Assembly: GCA_035547055.1 (NCBI GenBank)
Contig: DASZVN010000052.1
Span: forward strand, 1-64,000
Direction: 5' to 3'
Source of the DNA: DASZVN01 sp035547055
GTDB lineage: Bacteria > Pseudomonadota > Alphaproteobacteria > Rhizobiales > Methylopilaceae
Length of the DNA: 64,000 nucleotides
The notes beneath the pieces were generated by a model. That model was not told the DNA's origin, made no database searches, and saw only the letters and a program-made list of their open reading frames with translations. A program made the position numbers and the translations under genes. This document shows, in pieces, positions 17,849 to 26,702 of this stretch; position 1 is the stretch's first letter, and every line of letters begins with the position of its first letter.

Positions 17849-18856
17849 ATGACCGTCCATCAGCCGATCGAGCGCTATCGCACCGAGATTTGCCGTACCC
17901 TGATCGGACCGCCCAGCGCTTGGTTGCCGCTCGACATCGGCCCCAAGGAGCGCTTCGTGACGACGCTCGACGAGGGGCAGCTCGCCGCGATCGACGAGGT
18001 GCTGGCGAGGACGCGCCATCTGGCGCCGCAGGCCGTGACGCGCGCCGAGTTCGATCATCCCGCTCTTGCTCCGGTGCTCGAGGCGGCCTTTGACGAAATC
18101 ATGAACGGGCGCGGCTTCGTCGTCTTCTCCGGCCCGACGCCCGAGCGCTATTCGGAAGAGGAGTTTGAGCGGATCTACTGGGGCTTTGGCACTCATTTCG
18201 GCGATGCCGTGGTGCAGAGCCCACGTGGCGACCGCATCGGTCACGTGCGCTACGAGCCGCCGGGCCCGAACTACGCACAGCGGGCCTATACCAGCAAGGG
18301 CGAGCTCGTGGCCCACTGCGATGCCCACGAGATCATCGGCCTGATGTGCGTGCGCCGCGCCCGCACCGGCGGCGCCAGCAGCCTCGTCAGCTCGCTCGCC
18401 GCGCACAACGCGCTCCTGACCGAGCGGCCGGATCTGCTCGATTGCCTCTACGACGGATACCAGTTCACGACCCGCGAGGCGCTGCGCCGCGGTCAGGAGC
18501 TGACGCCCTATACCGTTCCGGTGTTCAGCTACATCGACGGCGTGCTGAGCTGCTATTACAACCGAGCATACATATACGGGGCTGAGAAATTTACTGGCCC
18601 GGTGCCTCCGAAACTCAAGGAGGCAATGGATTTTCTCAACGACTTCTTCGCTCGGGATGAAAACCTGGTGACATTCATGCTCGAGCCGGGCGAGATGTCG
18701 TTCTGGCACAATTTCACCGTTCTCCACGCCCGGACCTTCTTCGAGGACGACGACGATCCCCAGTTCAAGCGCCATTTGCTCCGGCTGTGGCTGACGGTGC
18801 CGGAGGGCCGCCGCATGATCCCGGTCTACCACCGCGACCTCGTCGCAGGGACCTGA
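17849..18856 (+). CDS. TauD/TfdA-like Fe(II)/2-oxoglutarate-dependent dioxygenase
   Basis: About 335 residues. Iron ligands H-x-D (VAHCDAHEIIG) and the distal His (VLHART) are present, and the Arg in HLLRLWL is the likely 2-oxoglutarate anchor. The segment NGRGFVVFSGPTPERYS is typical of the TauD/clavaminate synthase-like group. ATG 17849 follows AAGGGGGAGAG. Its position between an SDR and MmgE/PrpD suggests a hydroxylation step in breakdown of a carboxylated or amide compound. Family members differ widely in substrate, so none is assigned. Confidence 0.88.
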   Translation: MTVHQPIERYRTEICRTLIGPPSAWLPLDIGPKERFVTTLDEGQLAAIDEVLARTRHLAPQAVTRAEFDHPALAPVLEAAFDEIMNGRGFVVFSGPTPERYSEEEFERIYWGFGTHFGDAVVQSPRGDRIGHVRYEPPGPNYAQRAYTSKGELVAHCDAHEIIGLMCVRRARTGGASSLVSSLAAHNALLTERPDLLDCLYDGYQFTTREALRRGQELTPYTVPVFSYIDGVLSCYYNRAYIYGAEKFTGPVPPKLKEAMDFLNDFFARDENLVTFMLEPGEMSFWHNFTVLHARTFFEDDDDPQFKRHLLRLWLTVPEGRRMIPVYHRDLVAGT

Positions 18857-18919
18857 GACCTCCGCCGGCGCGCCGCAGTCGCGGCACGCCTCTTCGCCGC
18901 ATCGTTTCTGGGGCGACCG

Positions 18920-20314
18920 ATGTCGCTGAGCCGCCGGTTGGCCGCTTTTGTCGCCGATCTCGCCTTCGCTGATTTGCCGTCGGCAGTCGTCGATCGTGCC
19001 AAGGGTGTGACGCTTCACGCCCTTGCCTCGGCGCTCCTCGCCCGTGACCTGCCGGCGGCCCGTCAGGCGCTGGCGCTGATGCAGGAGGAAGAGGCGGGAG
19101 GCGGCGGTGCCGCCACGGTGCTCGCCAGCGGCGCCCGCCTGACCCGGGCCGGTGCCGCCTTCGTGAATTCCGAGATGATCCTGGCCGGCGGCAAGTGGGA
19201 CACCTTCCGCATGCTGACTCACCCCGGCGCTGCGATCCTGCCGGCGGCTCTCGCCGCCGCGGAGACGACCGGCTGCTCGGGGCAGGCGTTCCTGGCCGGG
19301 CTTGCGGCCGGCTACGAGGTCATGGAGCGGCTCGCCGCCGAGTTCATCCCGACCGTGATGGCCCGCGGTTTCCATGCCGGGCCGGTGTTCGGCATCTTTG
19401 GCGCCGCGGTAGCCGCCGCCAAGATCCAGGGCCTCGACGCCGAGCAGGTGAACGGTGCCATCGGGCAGTGCGTCAATCTTGCCGCGGGCAATCTCGAGGG
19501 CGGGCGCAGCGGCGGCAGGGCGCTCCGCGAGGGCGCGGCCGTGCGCAACGCGTTGCTCGCGGTCGCCATGGCCCGCCAAGGGACGCCCGGTGGGGAGACC
19601 ACATTGGAGGGCGAGGCCGGCTTCTATCACGCCTATGCCGGGAACAATGCTGGCACGCTGCCCTACAGCTTCACGGGCCGCCGCAGCACCGACATCGCCG
19701 CGATCGCCGACGGCCTGGGGCGCGACTGGATGTTCCTGGAGACCCTGTACCGCATCTACTCGATCCCCGGCTTCAACATCGCCCATATCGACCTCGCGGC
19801 GGCGCTCTGCCGCGAGCATGGTCTGGCCTATGGCGACATCGCCCGGATCGAGGCGGTCGTGAACTGGTTCGAGACCGCCTATCCGAGCCCGGCCTTTCCG
19901 GCTCCGGGCGGGGGCGGCACGCCGCGGCCGGGCAGCACCGAGTATTTCGCCGCCTACGGGGCCGCCACCGGCGGCTATCCGCTCCTGCGCAACCCGATGC
20001 AAGCCGGCTATCGCGACCCCGACCCGCCGGAGGTGCTCGACCTGATGCAGCGGGTAACGCTGATCCCTGCGGTCGGCCGTACCTTGTTCGGCCCACGCAT
20101 CACGATTTTCACGAAGGATGGTCGAAGCTTCACGGCCGAGGGAACGGGGCGCGAGTTCATCTGGGATTTCGACGAGGAGGTCCGCCGCCTCGCGCCGATC
20201 CGTCCCGGCATCGCGCTTTCGGAGGCCGGCTTCGATGCGCTGGTGAATGCCTGCCGGCGGCTCGACTGTCCGGACAGCATTGCGCGCGACCTCATTCCCC
20301 TGACCGTGGCGTGA
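18920..20314 (+). CDS. MmgE/PrpD family protein
   Basis: A 464-residue member of the 2-methylcitrate dehydratase/cis-aconitate decarboxylase-like superfamily. Family blocks include SEMILAGGKWDTFRMLTHPG, GYEVMERLAAE, RGFHAGPVFGIFGAAVAAAK and SFTGRRSTDIAAIADGLG. Many catabolic-cluster members have unknown dehydratase, decarboxylase or isomerase activity. It probably acts after the SDR and dioxygenase. The 3' end contains a perfect TGTCCGGACA palindrome, and the gene converges on a minus-strand SnoaL-like gene 15 bp away. Confidence 0.88.
   Translation: MSLSRRLAAFVADLAFADLPSAVVDRAKGVTLHALASALLARDLPAARQALALMQEEEAGGGGAATVLASGARLTRAGAAFVNSEMILAGGKWDTFRMLTHPGAAILPAALAAAETTGCSGQAFLAGLAAGYEVMERLAAEFIPTVMARGFHAGPVFGIFGAAVAAAKIQGLDAEQVNGAIGQCVNLAAGNLEGGRSGGRALREGAAVRNALLAVAMARQGTPGGETTLEGEAGFYHAYAGNNAGTLPYSFTGRRSTDIAAIADGLGRDWMFLETLYRIYSIPGFNIAHIDLAAALCREHGLAYGDIARIEAVVNWFETAYPSPAFPAPGGGGTPRPGSTEYFAAYGAATGGYPLLRNPMQAGYRDPDPPEVLDLMQRVTLIPAVGRTLFGPRITIFTKDGRSFTAEGTGREFIWDFDEEVRRLAPIRPGIALSEAGFDALVNACRRLDCPDSIARDLIPLTVA
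20267..20276. promoter_or_regulatory. Perfect operator-like palindrome inside the PrpD 3' end (TGTCCGGACA)
   Basis: Perfectly symmetric; with flanking bases it forms the 12-bp palindrome CTGTCCGGACAG. It is coding (Cys-Pro-Asp-Ser), so it may be coincidental, but it is the best match to the motif found at three nearby promoters. Confidence 0.3.
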
Positions 20315-20322
20315 CGCGACGG

Positions 20323-20338
20323 GGGGCCATCAGGCCCC
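20323..20338. terminator. Bidirectional terminator-like hairpin
   Basis: GGGGCC-ATCA-GGCCCC, a 6-bp perfect GC stem with a tetraloop, spans the end of the minus-strand gene in the convergent gap. It has no T tract. Confidence 0.45.
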
Positions 20339-20767
20339 GCTGCGGCTGAAGACGCGGCTGCCCTCGCGCCGGGCGAAGCGCCAGCCCTCGGCAGTCCTGA
20401 CGAGGCGGTCGCGCCACTCGCCGAGGCTGCCCGGGCCGGTGAAGGGAAGCGCCTCGTCCGCCTCGCCGGTGCCGCGATGGCCGACGAAGGCCATGTAATA
20501 GGTGACCGCGCTCGCGTTCGCTTCGTCCGCCACCGTGACCAGGATGTTCGAGGTGAAATGGCGCATGACGAGGCTCGCCGGCTGTGCCGCGAAGGAAGCG
20601 ACGATCGCCTCCCGCCCCCGATAGGGGATCCGCGACTTGACCCACACGCCGTCGGGCGTAAACAGCGCCGCCGCCTCTGCCGCGCGGCCGTGGTCGTAGT
20701 GGTGTACGAGGGCGACCACGAGCCCGCGGCAGGTCTCTTCGATCGCGTTGCGCCGCGCCGTATCCAT
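20330..20767 (-). CDS. SnoaL-like / NTF2-fold protein
   Basis: About 145 residues with the NTF2/SnoaL-like arrangement: helix (IEETCRGLVVALVHHYDHGRAAE), LFTPDGVWV, YRGREAIVASF, and a late strand WRDRLVRTAEGWRFARREGS. Such proteins serve as small dehydratases, isomerases or ring-hydroxylating oxygenase beta-like subunits; the catalytic role here is unknown. The open frame starts further up, but ATG 20767 follows GGGAGGAG. It is divergent from the GntR-type gene and shares its control region. Confidence 0.8.
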   Translation of the reverse strand: MDTARRNAIEETCRGLVVALVHHYDHGRAAEAAALFTPDGVWVKSRIPYRGREAIVASFAAQPASLVMRHFTSNILVTVADEANASAVTYYMAFVGHRGTGEADEALPFTGPGSLGEWRDRLVRTAEGWRFARREGSRVFSRSGA

Positions 20768-20797
20768 GATGCTCCTCCCGCGGCGCCAGCCGCATCT

Positions 20798-20807
20798 GGT
20801 CCGGACA
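20798..20807. promoter_or_regulatory. Operator-like palindrome (GGTCCGGACA)
   Basis: Located 31 bases upstream of the SnoaL-like start and 116 bases upstream of the GntR-type start. It reads TGTCCGGACC on the other strand, identical to the site upstream of the TauD-type gene. A partial second copy (GGTCCGACA) is at 20868-20876. A likely autoregulatory site. Confidence 0.42.
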
Positions 20808-20922
20808 GATTTCCTGCTATGATGACCTTGCCGATGCAAGCCTGCGATGGAAGCGGTGTCGCGGGGCGGTCCGACAAGGCGCCGGACGCCGCGGTCGCGT
20901 CCGAGGGGCGGGGCTGACCCAG

Positions 20923-21675
20923 ATGCCGACGAACTCCGTGCCGCTCTACCGCACGCTGCGCGCCACCCTCGAGGCCGAGATCGCCTCGGGCCGCTACCCG
21001 GTCGGCGCCCGCTTTCCCACCGACTACGAGCTGCGGACGCGCTTCGGGGTGAGCCGCCACACCATACGCGAAGCGCTGCGCGCGATGCAGGAGGAAGGCC
21101 TGCTGACGCGCATGCCGGGCTCCGGAACGGTGGTTGCCGCGCCGCCCCGCCCGCCGCGCTACGTCCAGGCGATCGAGTCGTTGGAGCAGCTCTACAGCCA
21201 CGCCCGCGAGGCTCATCACCGCATCGAGCATGTCGGCTGGGTGCATCTTGGGGAAAGTCTCGCCGCCGAGCTCGACCGTCCGGCCGGGGAGCGCTGGCTG
21301 CGCTTCGCCGGGCTGCGCTTCATCGGGGACGATCCCGATCCGGTGAGCTGGGCCGAGGTCTATATCGCCGCCCCCTATGCCGAGGTGCGCGACGAAGTCA
21401 CCGGCCGCGACCCGATCCACCAGCAGATCGAGCGCCGTTTCGGCCTGCAGATCGGCATGGTCGAGATGCGCACGTCTGCGATCACGCTGAGCGATGGCCA
21501 TGCCGCCCGGCTCGGCGCGGCGCCCGGCAGCGCCGGCCTCCTCCTGCGCCGCAGCTATTTCAGCAGCGGCAGCGACGAGCCCTTCGAGGTGGCCCTGAGC
21601 CTCCAGCCGGGCGACCGCTACGTGCAGACGATGCGGTTCCGCCGGACCAGGGAGCGACCCTCTCCGCCCAAATGA
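20923..21675 (+). CDS. GntR family regulator, HutC-type (UTRA effector domain)
   Basis: A 250-residue regulator. The N-terminal winged helix (FPTDYELRTRFGVSRHTIRE followed by ALRAMQEEGLLTRMPGSGTVV) is classic GntR. The C-terminal 160 residues are a UTRA ligand domain (AEVYIAAPYAEV, DPIHQQIERRFG, LLLRRSYFSSGSDEPFEVAL). It probably represses the flanking catabolic genes until a pathway intermediate binds. Four TGTCCGGACA-like sites lie within 4 kb, including one in its own upstream region. The downstream CoA-transferase operon has its own promoter. Confidence 0.92.
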   Translation: MPTNSVPLYRTLRATLEAEIASGRYPVGARFPTDYELRTRFGVSRHTIREALRAMQEEGLLTRMPGSGTVVAAPPRPPRYVQAIESLEQLYSHAREAHHRIEHVGWVHLGESLAAELDRPAGERWLRFAGLRFIGDDPDPVSWAEVYIAAPYAEVRDEVTGRDPIHQQIERRFGLQIGMVEMRTSAITLSDGHAARLGAAPGSAGLLLRRSYFSSGSDEPFEVALSLQPGDRYVQTMRFRRTRERPSPPK

Positions 21676-21700
21676 CCGGCCAGTTTTTGCAGCCTTCATA

Positions 21701-21729
21701 TTGACCGGATGATTCGTGCGAACCATTAT
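21701..21729 (+). promoter_or_regulatory. Sigma-70-type promoter for the CoA-transferase/Liv operon
   Basis: TTGACC (21701-21706) and CATTAT (21724-21729) are separated by exactly 17 bases. They lie just ahead of a GGAGG (21746-21750) and a TTG start codon at 21758. Transcription would start near 21736. Confidence 0.55.
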
Positions 21730-21757
21730 CCCCGGCGTTGGTCGGGGAGGGGGCGCG

Positions 21758-24331
21758 TTGGCGAGGCAATCGAGGTCCGATACCGCCGCGCGCGGCACTT
21801 TCGCCGACATCCGCGTCGTCGAGCTCGCCGACGAGACCGCCGAATATGCCGGGCTGCTTTTCGCCGGCATGGGCGCCGAGGTGGTCAAGGTCGAGCCGCC
21901 GGAAGGAAGTCCGTCGCGGCGCCTCGCGCCCTTCGTGGACGACGATCCGGCCCGGCCCTCGCTGTTCTTCGCCGCCTACAACCGCGGCAAGCGCTCCGTC
22001 GCGATCGACTCCGCCGATCCGTCCGGCGCCGCCGTGCTCCTCGACCTGATCGCCTCGGCCGACGTGCTCCTCGCGACGCCCGGCCAACTGGAGGCATTCG
22101 GGCCGGAACTCGCGGCTGCCGCGCTCCGCCAGCGCTTCCCTCAGCTCGTGGTCGCCCGTCTGACCCCCTTCGGCGAGGGCGGCCCGTGGAAGGATTTTCG
22201 CGGCTCGGACCTCGTCCACCTCGCGCTCGGCGGCGTGGCGATGAACTGCGGCTACGACGCCGATCCGACCGGCGCGTACGACCTGCCGCCGATGGCGCCG
22301 CAGTTCTGGCACGCCTACCACATCGCCGGCGAGCAGCTCGCCATCGGCATCGTCGCCGCGCTCGTCCATCGCGGCCGCACCGGGGACGGGCAGGAGGTCT
22401 CGCTCGCCATCCACGAGGCGGTCGCGAAAAATACCGAGCTCGACGTGATGTCGTGGGTCATGCGGCATCAGCCGCTCTATCGGCAGACCTGCCGCCACGC
22501 CGGCGCGGCGCAGGACCGATCGCCCGCGATCTGCCACACCAAGGACGGCCGCTGGTTCATGCCCGGCATGCATGCCGACCTGCCGAAGCTGGTGCCCTTC
22601 CTGCAGAAGCACGGCGCGGCGGCCGACCTTCAGCCGCCGGCGCCGGGCGCCAAGGGCGCCCGCAACGTGCCCGGCAGCGCCGGCAGCAACGAGGCGGCGG
22701 TCCACACGGTCGAGGTGATCCAGCGCTTCGTCCGCTCGTTCACCTACGCAAACGTGCCCTGGCGCGAGGCTCAGGACGCCGGCCTCCTGTGGTCGCCGTT
22801 GCGCAAGCCTCACGAGAGTCTCGAGGACGAGCACTGGCACCAGCGCGACTCGCTTCAGCCGATTGCCGACGCTGCGCTCGGCGGCGAATTAATCTATCCG
22901 GTCAGCAAATGGCGCAGCACCGCCACAGCCTGGGTGGGTGCGGTGCCGGCGCCCGCGCTCGGCGAGGGTGCGCCGACCGTGCCGCGGCCTTGCCAGGCCT
23001 CGCGCGTCTTGCCCCGCCCGCGCCTCGCGCCGCCCACCGCGCCGAGGCTGTCGCCGCACGGCAAGCCGTTCCCGCTGCAGGGCGTGCGCATCCTCGACTT
23101 CTCCTGGTTCCTCGCCTCGGCCGGCGGCACCCGCTTCCTGGCCGCGCTGGGCGCGGAGAGCCTGAAGCTGGAGTGGAAGGAGAACCCCGACACCCGCCTC
23201 GCCGCCATGGCGCCGGTCGGCGGCCGTGCCGCGCGCGACAAGGCAACAGCCCCCCTGCCGGGGGTGAACGATGCCGACATGGGCGGTCAGTTCCACAACA
23301 AGAACGCCGGCAAGCGCGGCCTTTCGCTCAATATCCGCCATCCGAAGGGCCTGGCCATCGCCAAGGATCTCGTCCGTCTCTGCGATGTCGTCGCCGAGGG
23401 CTTCTCGCCCGGGGTGCTGGAGCGGCTCGGGCTTGGCTACGACGTGCTGAAATCGATCCGCCCGGACGTGATCTACATCCAGCAGTCGGGCATGGGGTCG
23501 TACGGCACCTATGGGCGGCTGCGCACCGTCGGGCCGGTCGCCGCGGCGTTTACCGGCCTCTCCGAAATGGCCGGCCTTCCGGAGCCGGCGATGCCGACCG
23601 GCTGGGGCTATTCCTATCTCGACTGGATCGGGGCCTACGGCTTCGCCACCGCGCTCCTCGGCGCCATCTATCACCGCGACAGCACGGGCGAGGGCCAGTG
23701 GATCGACTCCTCGCAATGCGAGGCGGGCGTGTTCCTGAACGCGCTGCCGATCCTCGACTACCAGATCAACCGCCGAGCCTGGGCGCGCACCGGCAATCGG
23801 TCGCCCCATCGGCCGGCGGCGCCGCACGGGATCTATCGCACTGCCGGCCGCGATCGCTGGATCGCTATCTCCTGCTTCGAGGAGAGCGATTGGGCGGGCC
23901 TGAAGCGCGTCGCCGGCGGCGGATGGAGCGACGACCCGCGCTTCGCCACGCTGGCATCGCGCGGCGACCATCAGGATGCGCTCGACGCTGCAGTCTCGGC
24001 CTGGACGGCCGAGCAGGACGGCTACGTGCTGATGGGCCGGCTGCAGGCCGCGGGCGTTCCGGCAGGCGTCTGCCAGACGGCCGAGGACCGCTGCGACCGC
24101 GATCCGCAGCTTCGCCATCTGAACTGGCTGACGGAGGTCACGGGGACCAAGATCGGCACCTGGCCGATCCCCGAGGTGCCGTTCAAGCTGAGCGCAACGC
24201 CCGCTCATGTCGGCGGGCCGATCGGCCGTGGCGCGCCGTGCTACGGCGAGGACAATGAATACGTGTTGCGCGACCTCCTCGGCTATTCGGCCGACGAGAT
24301 CGCAAAGCTTGCCGAAGAGGGCGTGATCTGA
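21758..24331 (+). CDS. Fused double CaiB/BaiF (family III) CoA-transferase
   Basis: About 857 residues, twice the family length, containing two CaiB/BaiF domains. Domain 1 spans about 15-370 (FADIRVVELADETAEYAGLL, AEVVKVEPPEG). Domain 2 spans about 440-855 (VRILDFSWFLASAGGTRFLA, GESLKLEW-type start). Domain 2 keeps the position of the catalytic Asp (SYLDWIGAYGFATALLGA), whereas the equivalent position in domain 1 is Tyr (WHAYHIAGEQLAIGIVAAL). Family III enzymes move CoA between acids through a glutamyl/aspartyl thioester at that Asp, so only the C-terminal half should be catalytic. TTG 21758 has a GGAGG seven bases upstream; a GTG at 21716 would lie inside the promoter. It heads the operon that continues into an aldolase-like pair and an ABC importer, and probably activates the imported acid. 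Confidence 0.85.
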   Translation: MARQSRSDTAARGTFADIRVVELADETAEYAGLLFAGMGAEVVKVEPPEGSPSRRLAPFVDDDPARPSLFFAAYNRGKRSVAIDSADPSGAAVLLDLIASADVLLATPGQLEAFGPELAAAALRQRFPQLVVARLTPFGEGGPWKDFRGSDLVHLALGGVAMNCGYDADPTGAYDLPPMAPQFWHAYHIAGEQLAIGIVAALVHRGRTGDGQEVSLAIHEAVAKNTELDVMSWVMRHQPLYRQTCRHAGAAQDRSPAICHTKDGRWFMPGMHADLPKLVPFLQKHGAAADLQPPAPGAKGARNVPGSAGSNEAAVHTVEVIQRFVRSFTYANVPWREAQDAGLLWSPLRKPHESLEDEHWHQRDSLQPIADAALGGELIYPVSKWRSTATAWVGAVPAPALGEGAPTVPRPCQASRVLPRPRLAPPTAPRLSPHGKPFPLQGVRILDFSWFLASAGGTRFLAALGAESLKLEWKENPDTRLAAMAPVGGRAARDKATAPLPGVNDADMGGQFHNKNAGKRGLSLNIRHPKGLAIAKDLVRLCDVVAEGFSPGVLERLGLGYDVLKSIRPDVIYIQQSGMGSYGTYGRLRTVGPVAAAFTGLSEMAGLPEPAMPTGWGYSYLDWIGAYGFATALLGAIYHRDSTGEGQWIDSSQCEAGVFLNALPILDYQINRRAWARTGNRSPHRPAAPHGIYRTAGRDRWIAISCFEESDWAGLKRVAGGGWSDDPRFATLASRGDHQDALDAAVSAWTAEQDGYVLMGRLQAAGVPAGVCQTAEDRCDRDPQLRHLNWLTEVTGTKIGTWPIPEVPFKLSATPAHVGGPIGRGAPCYGEDNEYVLRDLLGYSADEIAKLAEEGVI

Positions 24332-24482
24332 CGGCCGGGTGCCCCGCTGCCGCAATCCTGACGCGGCCCGGCTGCGATCGGGATGGTAGCGAGGGGCGCC
24401 GCGTCGGTCCGGATGCGCGTGCGGGTGGCCGAGAGAATGCCGGACGGCTTGACCGCCGGTGGGATGAACGGGGGAGACGAAG

Positions 24483-25568
24483 ATGGCAGTGGCACCGAAC
24501 ATCCACCGCACCGGCGAGGATCCCTCGATTCGGCTGAACGCCTGGCTCGATCGGCACCGCGAGCCGATCATCGAGCCCGAGCTTCCGATCGTCGACCCGC
24601 ACCATCATGTCTGGGACCGCGCCGAGCGCTACCTGCTGGACGAACTCCTGGCCGATGTCGGCAGCGGCCACGATGTACGCTCCACCGTCTTCGTCCAATG
24701 CAACTCGATGTATCGGATCGACGGCGAGCCGATGCTGCGGCCCCTTGGGGAAACGGAGTTTGTCAACGGCATCGCGGCGATGGCCGCGAGCGGCACCTAC
24801 GGTGACGTTCGGCTTTGCGAGGGCATCGTCGGCTACGCCGACCTCTCCCTCGGGGCCAAAGTACAGGACGTGCTGGAGGCCCATCTGCGGATCGCCGGCG
24901 ACCGCTTCCGCGGCATCCGCAACGTCTCCAACTGGGACGACGATCCGGAGGTGCGCAAGCTGATCCGCGGCGCGGCGCCCCGCGGCCTCTTGGCCGACAA
25001 GACGTTCCACGAAGGTTTCGCCCGGCTCCGGCCACTGGGCCTCACCTTCGACGTGTGGACCTATTTCACGCAGCTCGGGGAGGTCGCGGCGCTGGCCGAT
25101 GCCTTCCCCGACACAACGATCGTCCTGGACCATGTCGGCGGCTTCCTCGGCGTCGGCGGATACGCCGCGCGGCGCGAGGAGAGCTTCGCCGCCTGGCGCG
25201 CGGCGATCCGCAACCTCGCCCGGCGGCCGAACGTCGTCGTCAAGCTCGGGGGCCTCGGCATGGTGAGCTGCGGCTTCGGCCTTCATGAGCGGCCCGAGCC
25301 GCCGTCCTCGGCGGAGCTCGCCGAGCTGTGGCGGCCTTTCATCGAGACCTGCATCGAGGCCTTCGGCTCGGACCGCGGAATGTTCGAGAGCAATTTCCCC
25401 GTCGACAAGGCGTCGTGCAGCTACGCCGTCTTGTGGAACGCCCTGAAGCGCATCGCGGCGAGCTGTTCGCCGGCGGAGAAGGCGGCGCTCTTCCGCGACA
25501 CCGCGATCCGCGTCTACCGCCTGGCGCCGGTCGCCGGCGCAGCCACGGCAGCGGGAGCGCGGGCATGA
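24483..25568 (+). CDS. Amidohydrolase-2 family metal-dependent hydrolase
   Basis: About 361 residues with a TIM-barrel amidohydrolase-2 pattern: DPHHHVWDR at residue 40, CEGIVGYADL, GIRNVSNWD, IVLDHVGGFLG and SNFPVDKAS near the C-terminus. Relatives (COG3618) include lactonases and decarboxylases of sugar or aromatic intermediates. It lies between the CoA-transferase and the aldolase-like gene and ends in an ATGA overlap with the latter, so the genes are co-translated. Substrate not determined. Confidence 0.85.
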   Translation: MAVAPNIHRTGEDPSIRLNAWLDRHREPIIEPELPIVDPHHHVWDRAERYLLDELLADVGSGHDVRSTVFVQCNSMYRIDGEPMLRPLGETEFVNGIAAMAASGTYGDVRLCEGIVGYADLSLGAKVQDVLEAHLRIAGDRFRGIRNVSNWDDDPEVRKLIRGAAPRGLLADKTFHEGFARLRPLGLTFDVWTYFTQLGEVAALADAFPDTTIVLDHVGGFLGVGGYAARREESFAAWRAAIRNLARRPNVVVKLGGLGMVSCGFGLHERPEPPSSAELAELWRPFIETCIEAFGSDRGMFESNFPVDKASCSYAVLWNALKRIAASCSPAEKAALFRDTAIRVYRLAPVAGAATAAGARA

Positions 25569-26692
25569 ATGACGTCGCCGCGCTCCGCAACAAGGCCGCC
25601 GTCATTGGCGTCGGCACGACGCGCTACGGCAGCTTCCCCGAAACCGACGACTACGGCCTCGGCGCCGAAGCTTTCCGCAATGCGGTCGAGGATTGCGGGA
25701 TCGACAAGAACGAGATCGACGGCCTCCTGGTCTGCCGCATCCCCTACTACGGACGGATGGGGGAAATCCTCGGCCTCGACCCGCGCTGGACGATGCCGCT
25801 GCCGCCGCACGGGCGCATGTCCGGTATGGGCATCGTCGAGGCGACCATCGCCCTCGCCACCGGGCGGGCGAACTACGTCGCGCTGATCTACGCCAATATC
25901 GGCCGCTCGCGCCGGGTGAACTACGGCGGGGAGGGCACGAGCTTCTGGGATCCGTGGGGCATGACCTCGCCCGGGGCGTCGCATGCGCTGATGTTCCGCC
26001 GTCACATGGCGCTCTATGGCACGACGACGCGCCAGCTCGCCGAGGTCCCCGTCGCCTTCCGCTATCACGCCGGCCTCAATCCGACCGCGGTGATGCGGAA
26101 GCCGATCACCATCGAGGATCACGAGGCGGCGCGGCCGATCGTCGAGCCGTTGCGGCTCCTCGACTACTGCCTGATCAACGACGGCGCGGTGTGCCTGATC
26201 ATGACGACCGCCGACCGGGCCAGGGACTTCAAGAAGCCGCCGGTCTTCGTCTCGGGCGTGGGCGGCCAGGAGGCCTACAGCAACGCCTCGATCGGCAATT
26301 TCGATATCGACTTCTGGTACGAGCCGACCCGGCGCGCCGGCGAAGAGGCCTATGCGATGGCCGGGGTCGGGCACGCCGACGTCGATGCCCTGATGTGCTA
26401 CGACAATTTCAGCCCGACCGTGCTCTTCGCGCTCGAGGGGCTCGGCTTCTGCGGCCCCGGCGAGTCGGGCGGCTTCGTCGAGGGCGGGGCGCTGAGGATC
26501 GGCGGCCGGCTGCCGATGAATACCGACGGCGGCCACCTTTCCAACTCCTACATGCAGGGCTGGGCGCTCAACGTCGAGGCCGTCCGCCAGCTTCGCCACG
26601 AATGCGGGCCGCGCCAGGTGAAGGACGCCGAGGTGGTGCAGTTCGTCGAAGCCACGCCCTGCTGCCGCTCGATCGTCTACACGCGCGGGTGA
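25565..26692 (+). CDS. Ltp2-like thiolase-fold protein (putative acyl-CoA retro-aldolase)
   Basis: A 375-residue thiolase-superfamily protein without the usual active-site Cys: the region HGRMSGMGIVEATIALATGR has no Cys where thiolases place it. It strongly resembles the steroid side-chain aldolase Ltp2: RKPITIEDHEAARPIVEPLR, LLDYCLINDGAV, CYDNFSPTVLFALEGLGFCG and NTDGGHLSNSYMQGW. Tyr residues in CYDNF and SNSYMQG fall where Ltp2 has the tyrosines proposed for catalysis. The next gene encodes a DUF35 protein, the known partner type of Ltp2, which supports a complex that cleaves a beta-hydroxyacyl-CoA. The aldolase role is inferred by analogy. Confidence 0.8.
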   Translation: MNDVAALRNKAAVIGVGTTRYGSFPETDDYGLGAEAFRNAVEDCGIDKNEIDGLLVCRIPYYGRMGEILGLDPRWTMPLPPHGRMSGMGIVEATIALATGRANYVALIYANIGRSRRVNYGGEGTSFWDPWGMTSPGASHALMFRRHMALYGTTTRQLAEVPVAFRYHAGLNPTAVMRKPITIEDHEAARPIVEPLRLLDYCLINDGAVCLIMTTADRARDFKKPPVFVSGVGGQEAYSNASIGNFDIDFWYEPTRRAGEEAYAMAGVGHADVDALMCYDNFSPTVLFALEGLGFCGPGESGGFVEGGALRIGGRLPMNTDGGHLSNSYMQGWALNVEAVRQLRHECGPRQVKDAEVVQFVEATPCCRSIVYTRG

Positions 26693-26702
26693 GGAAGCCA
26701 GA

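Noticed and set aside
21716..21757. GTG at 21716 as the CoA-transferase start
   Set aside because: It falls inside the TTGACC-N17-CATTAT promoter and has no ribosome binding site, whereas TTG 21758 follows GGAGG.
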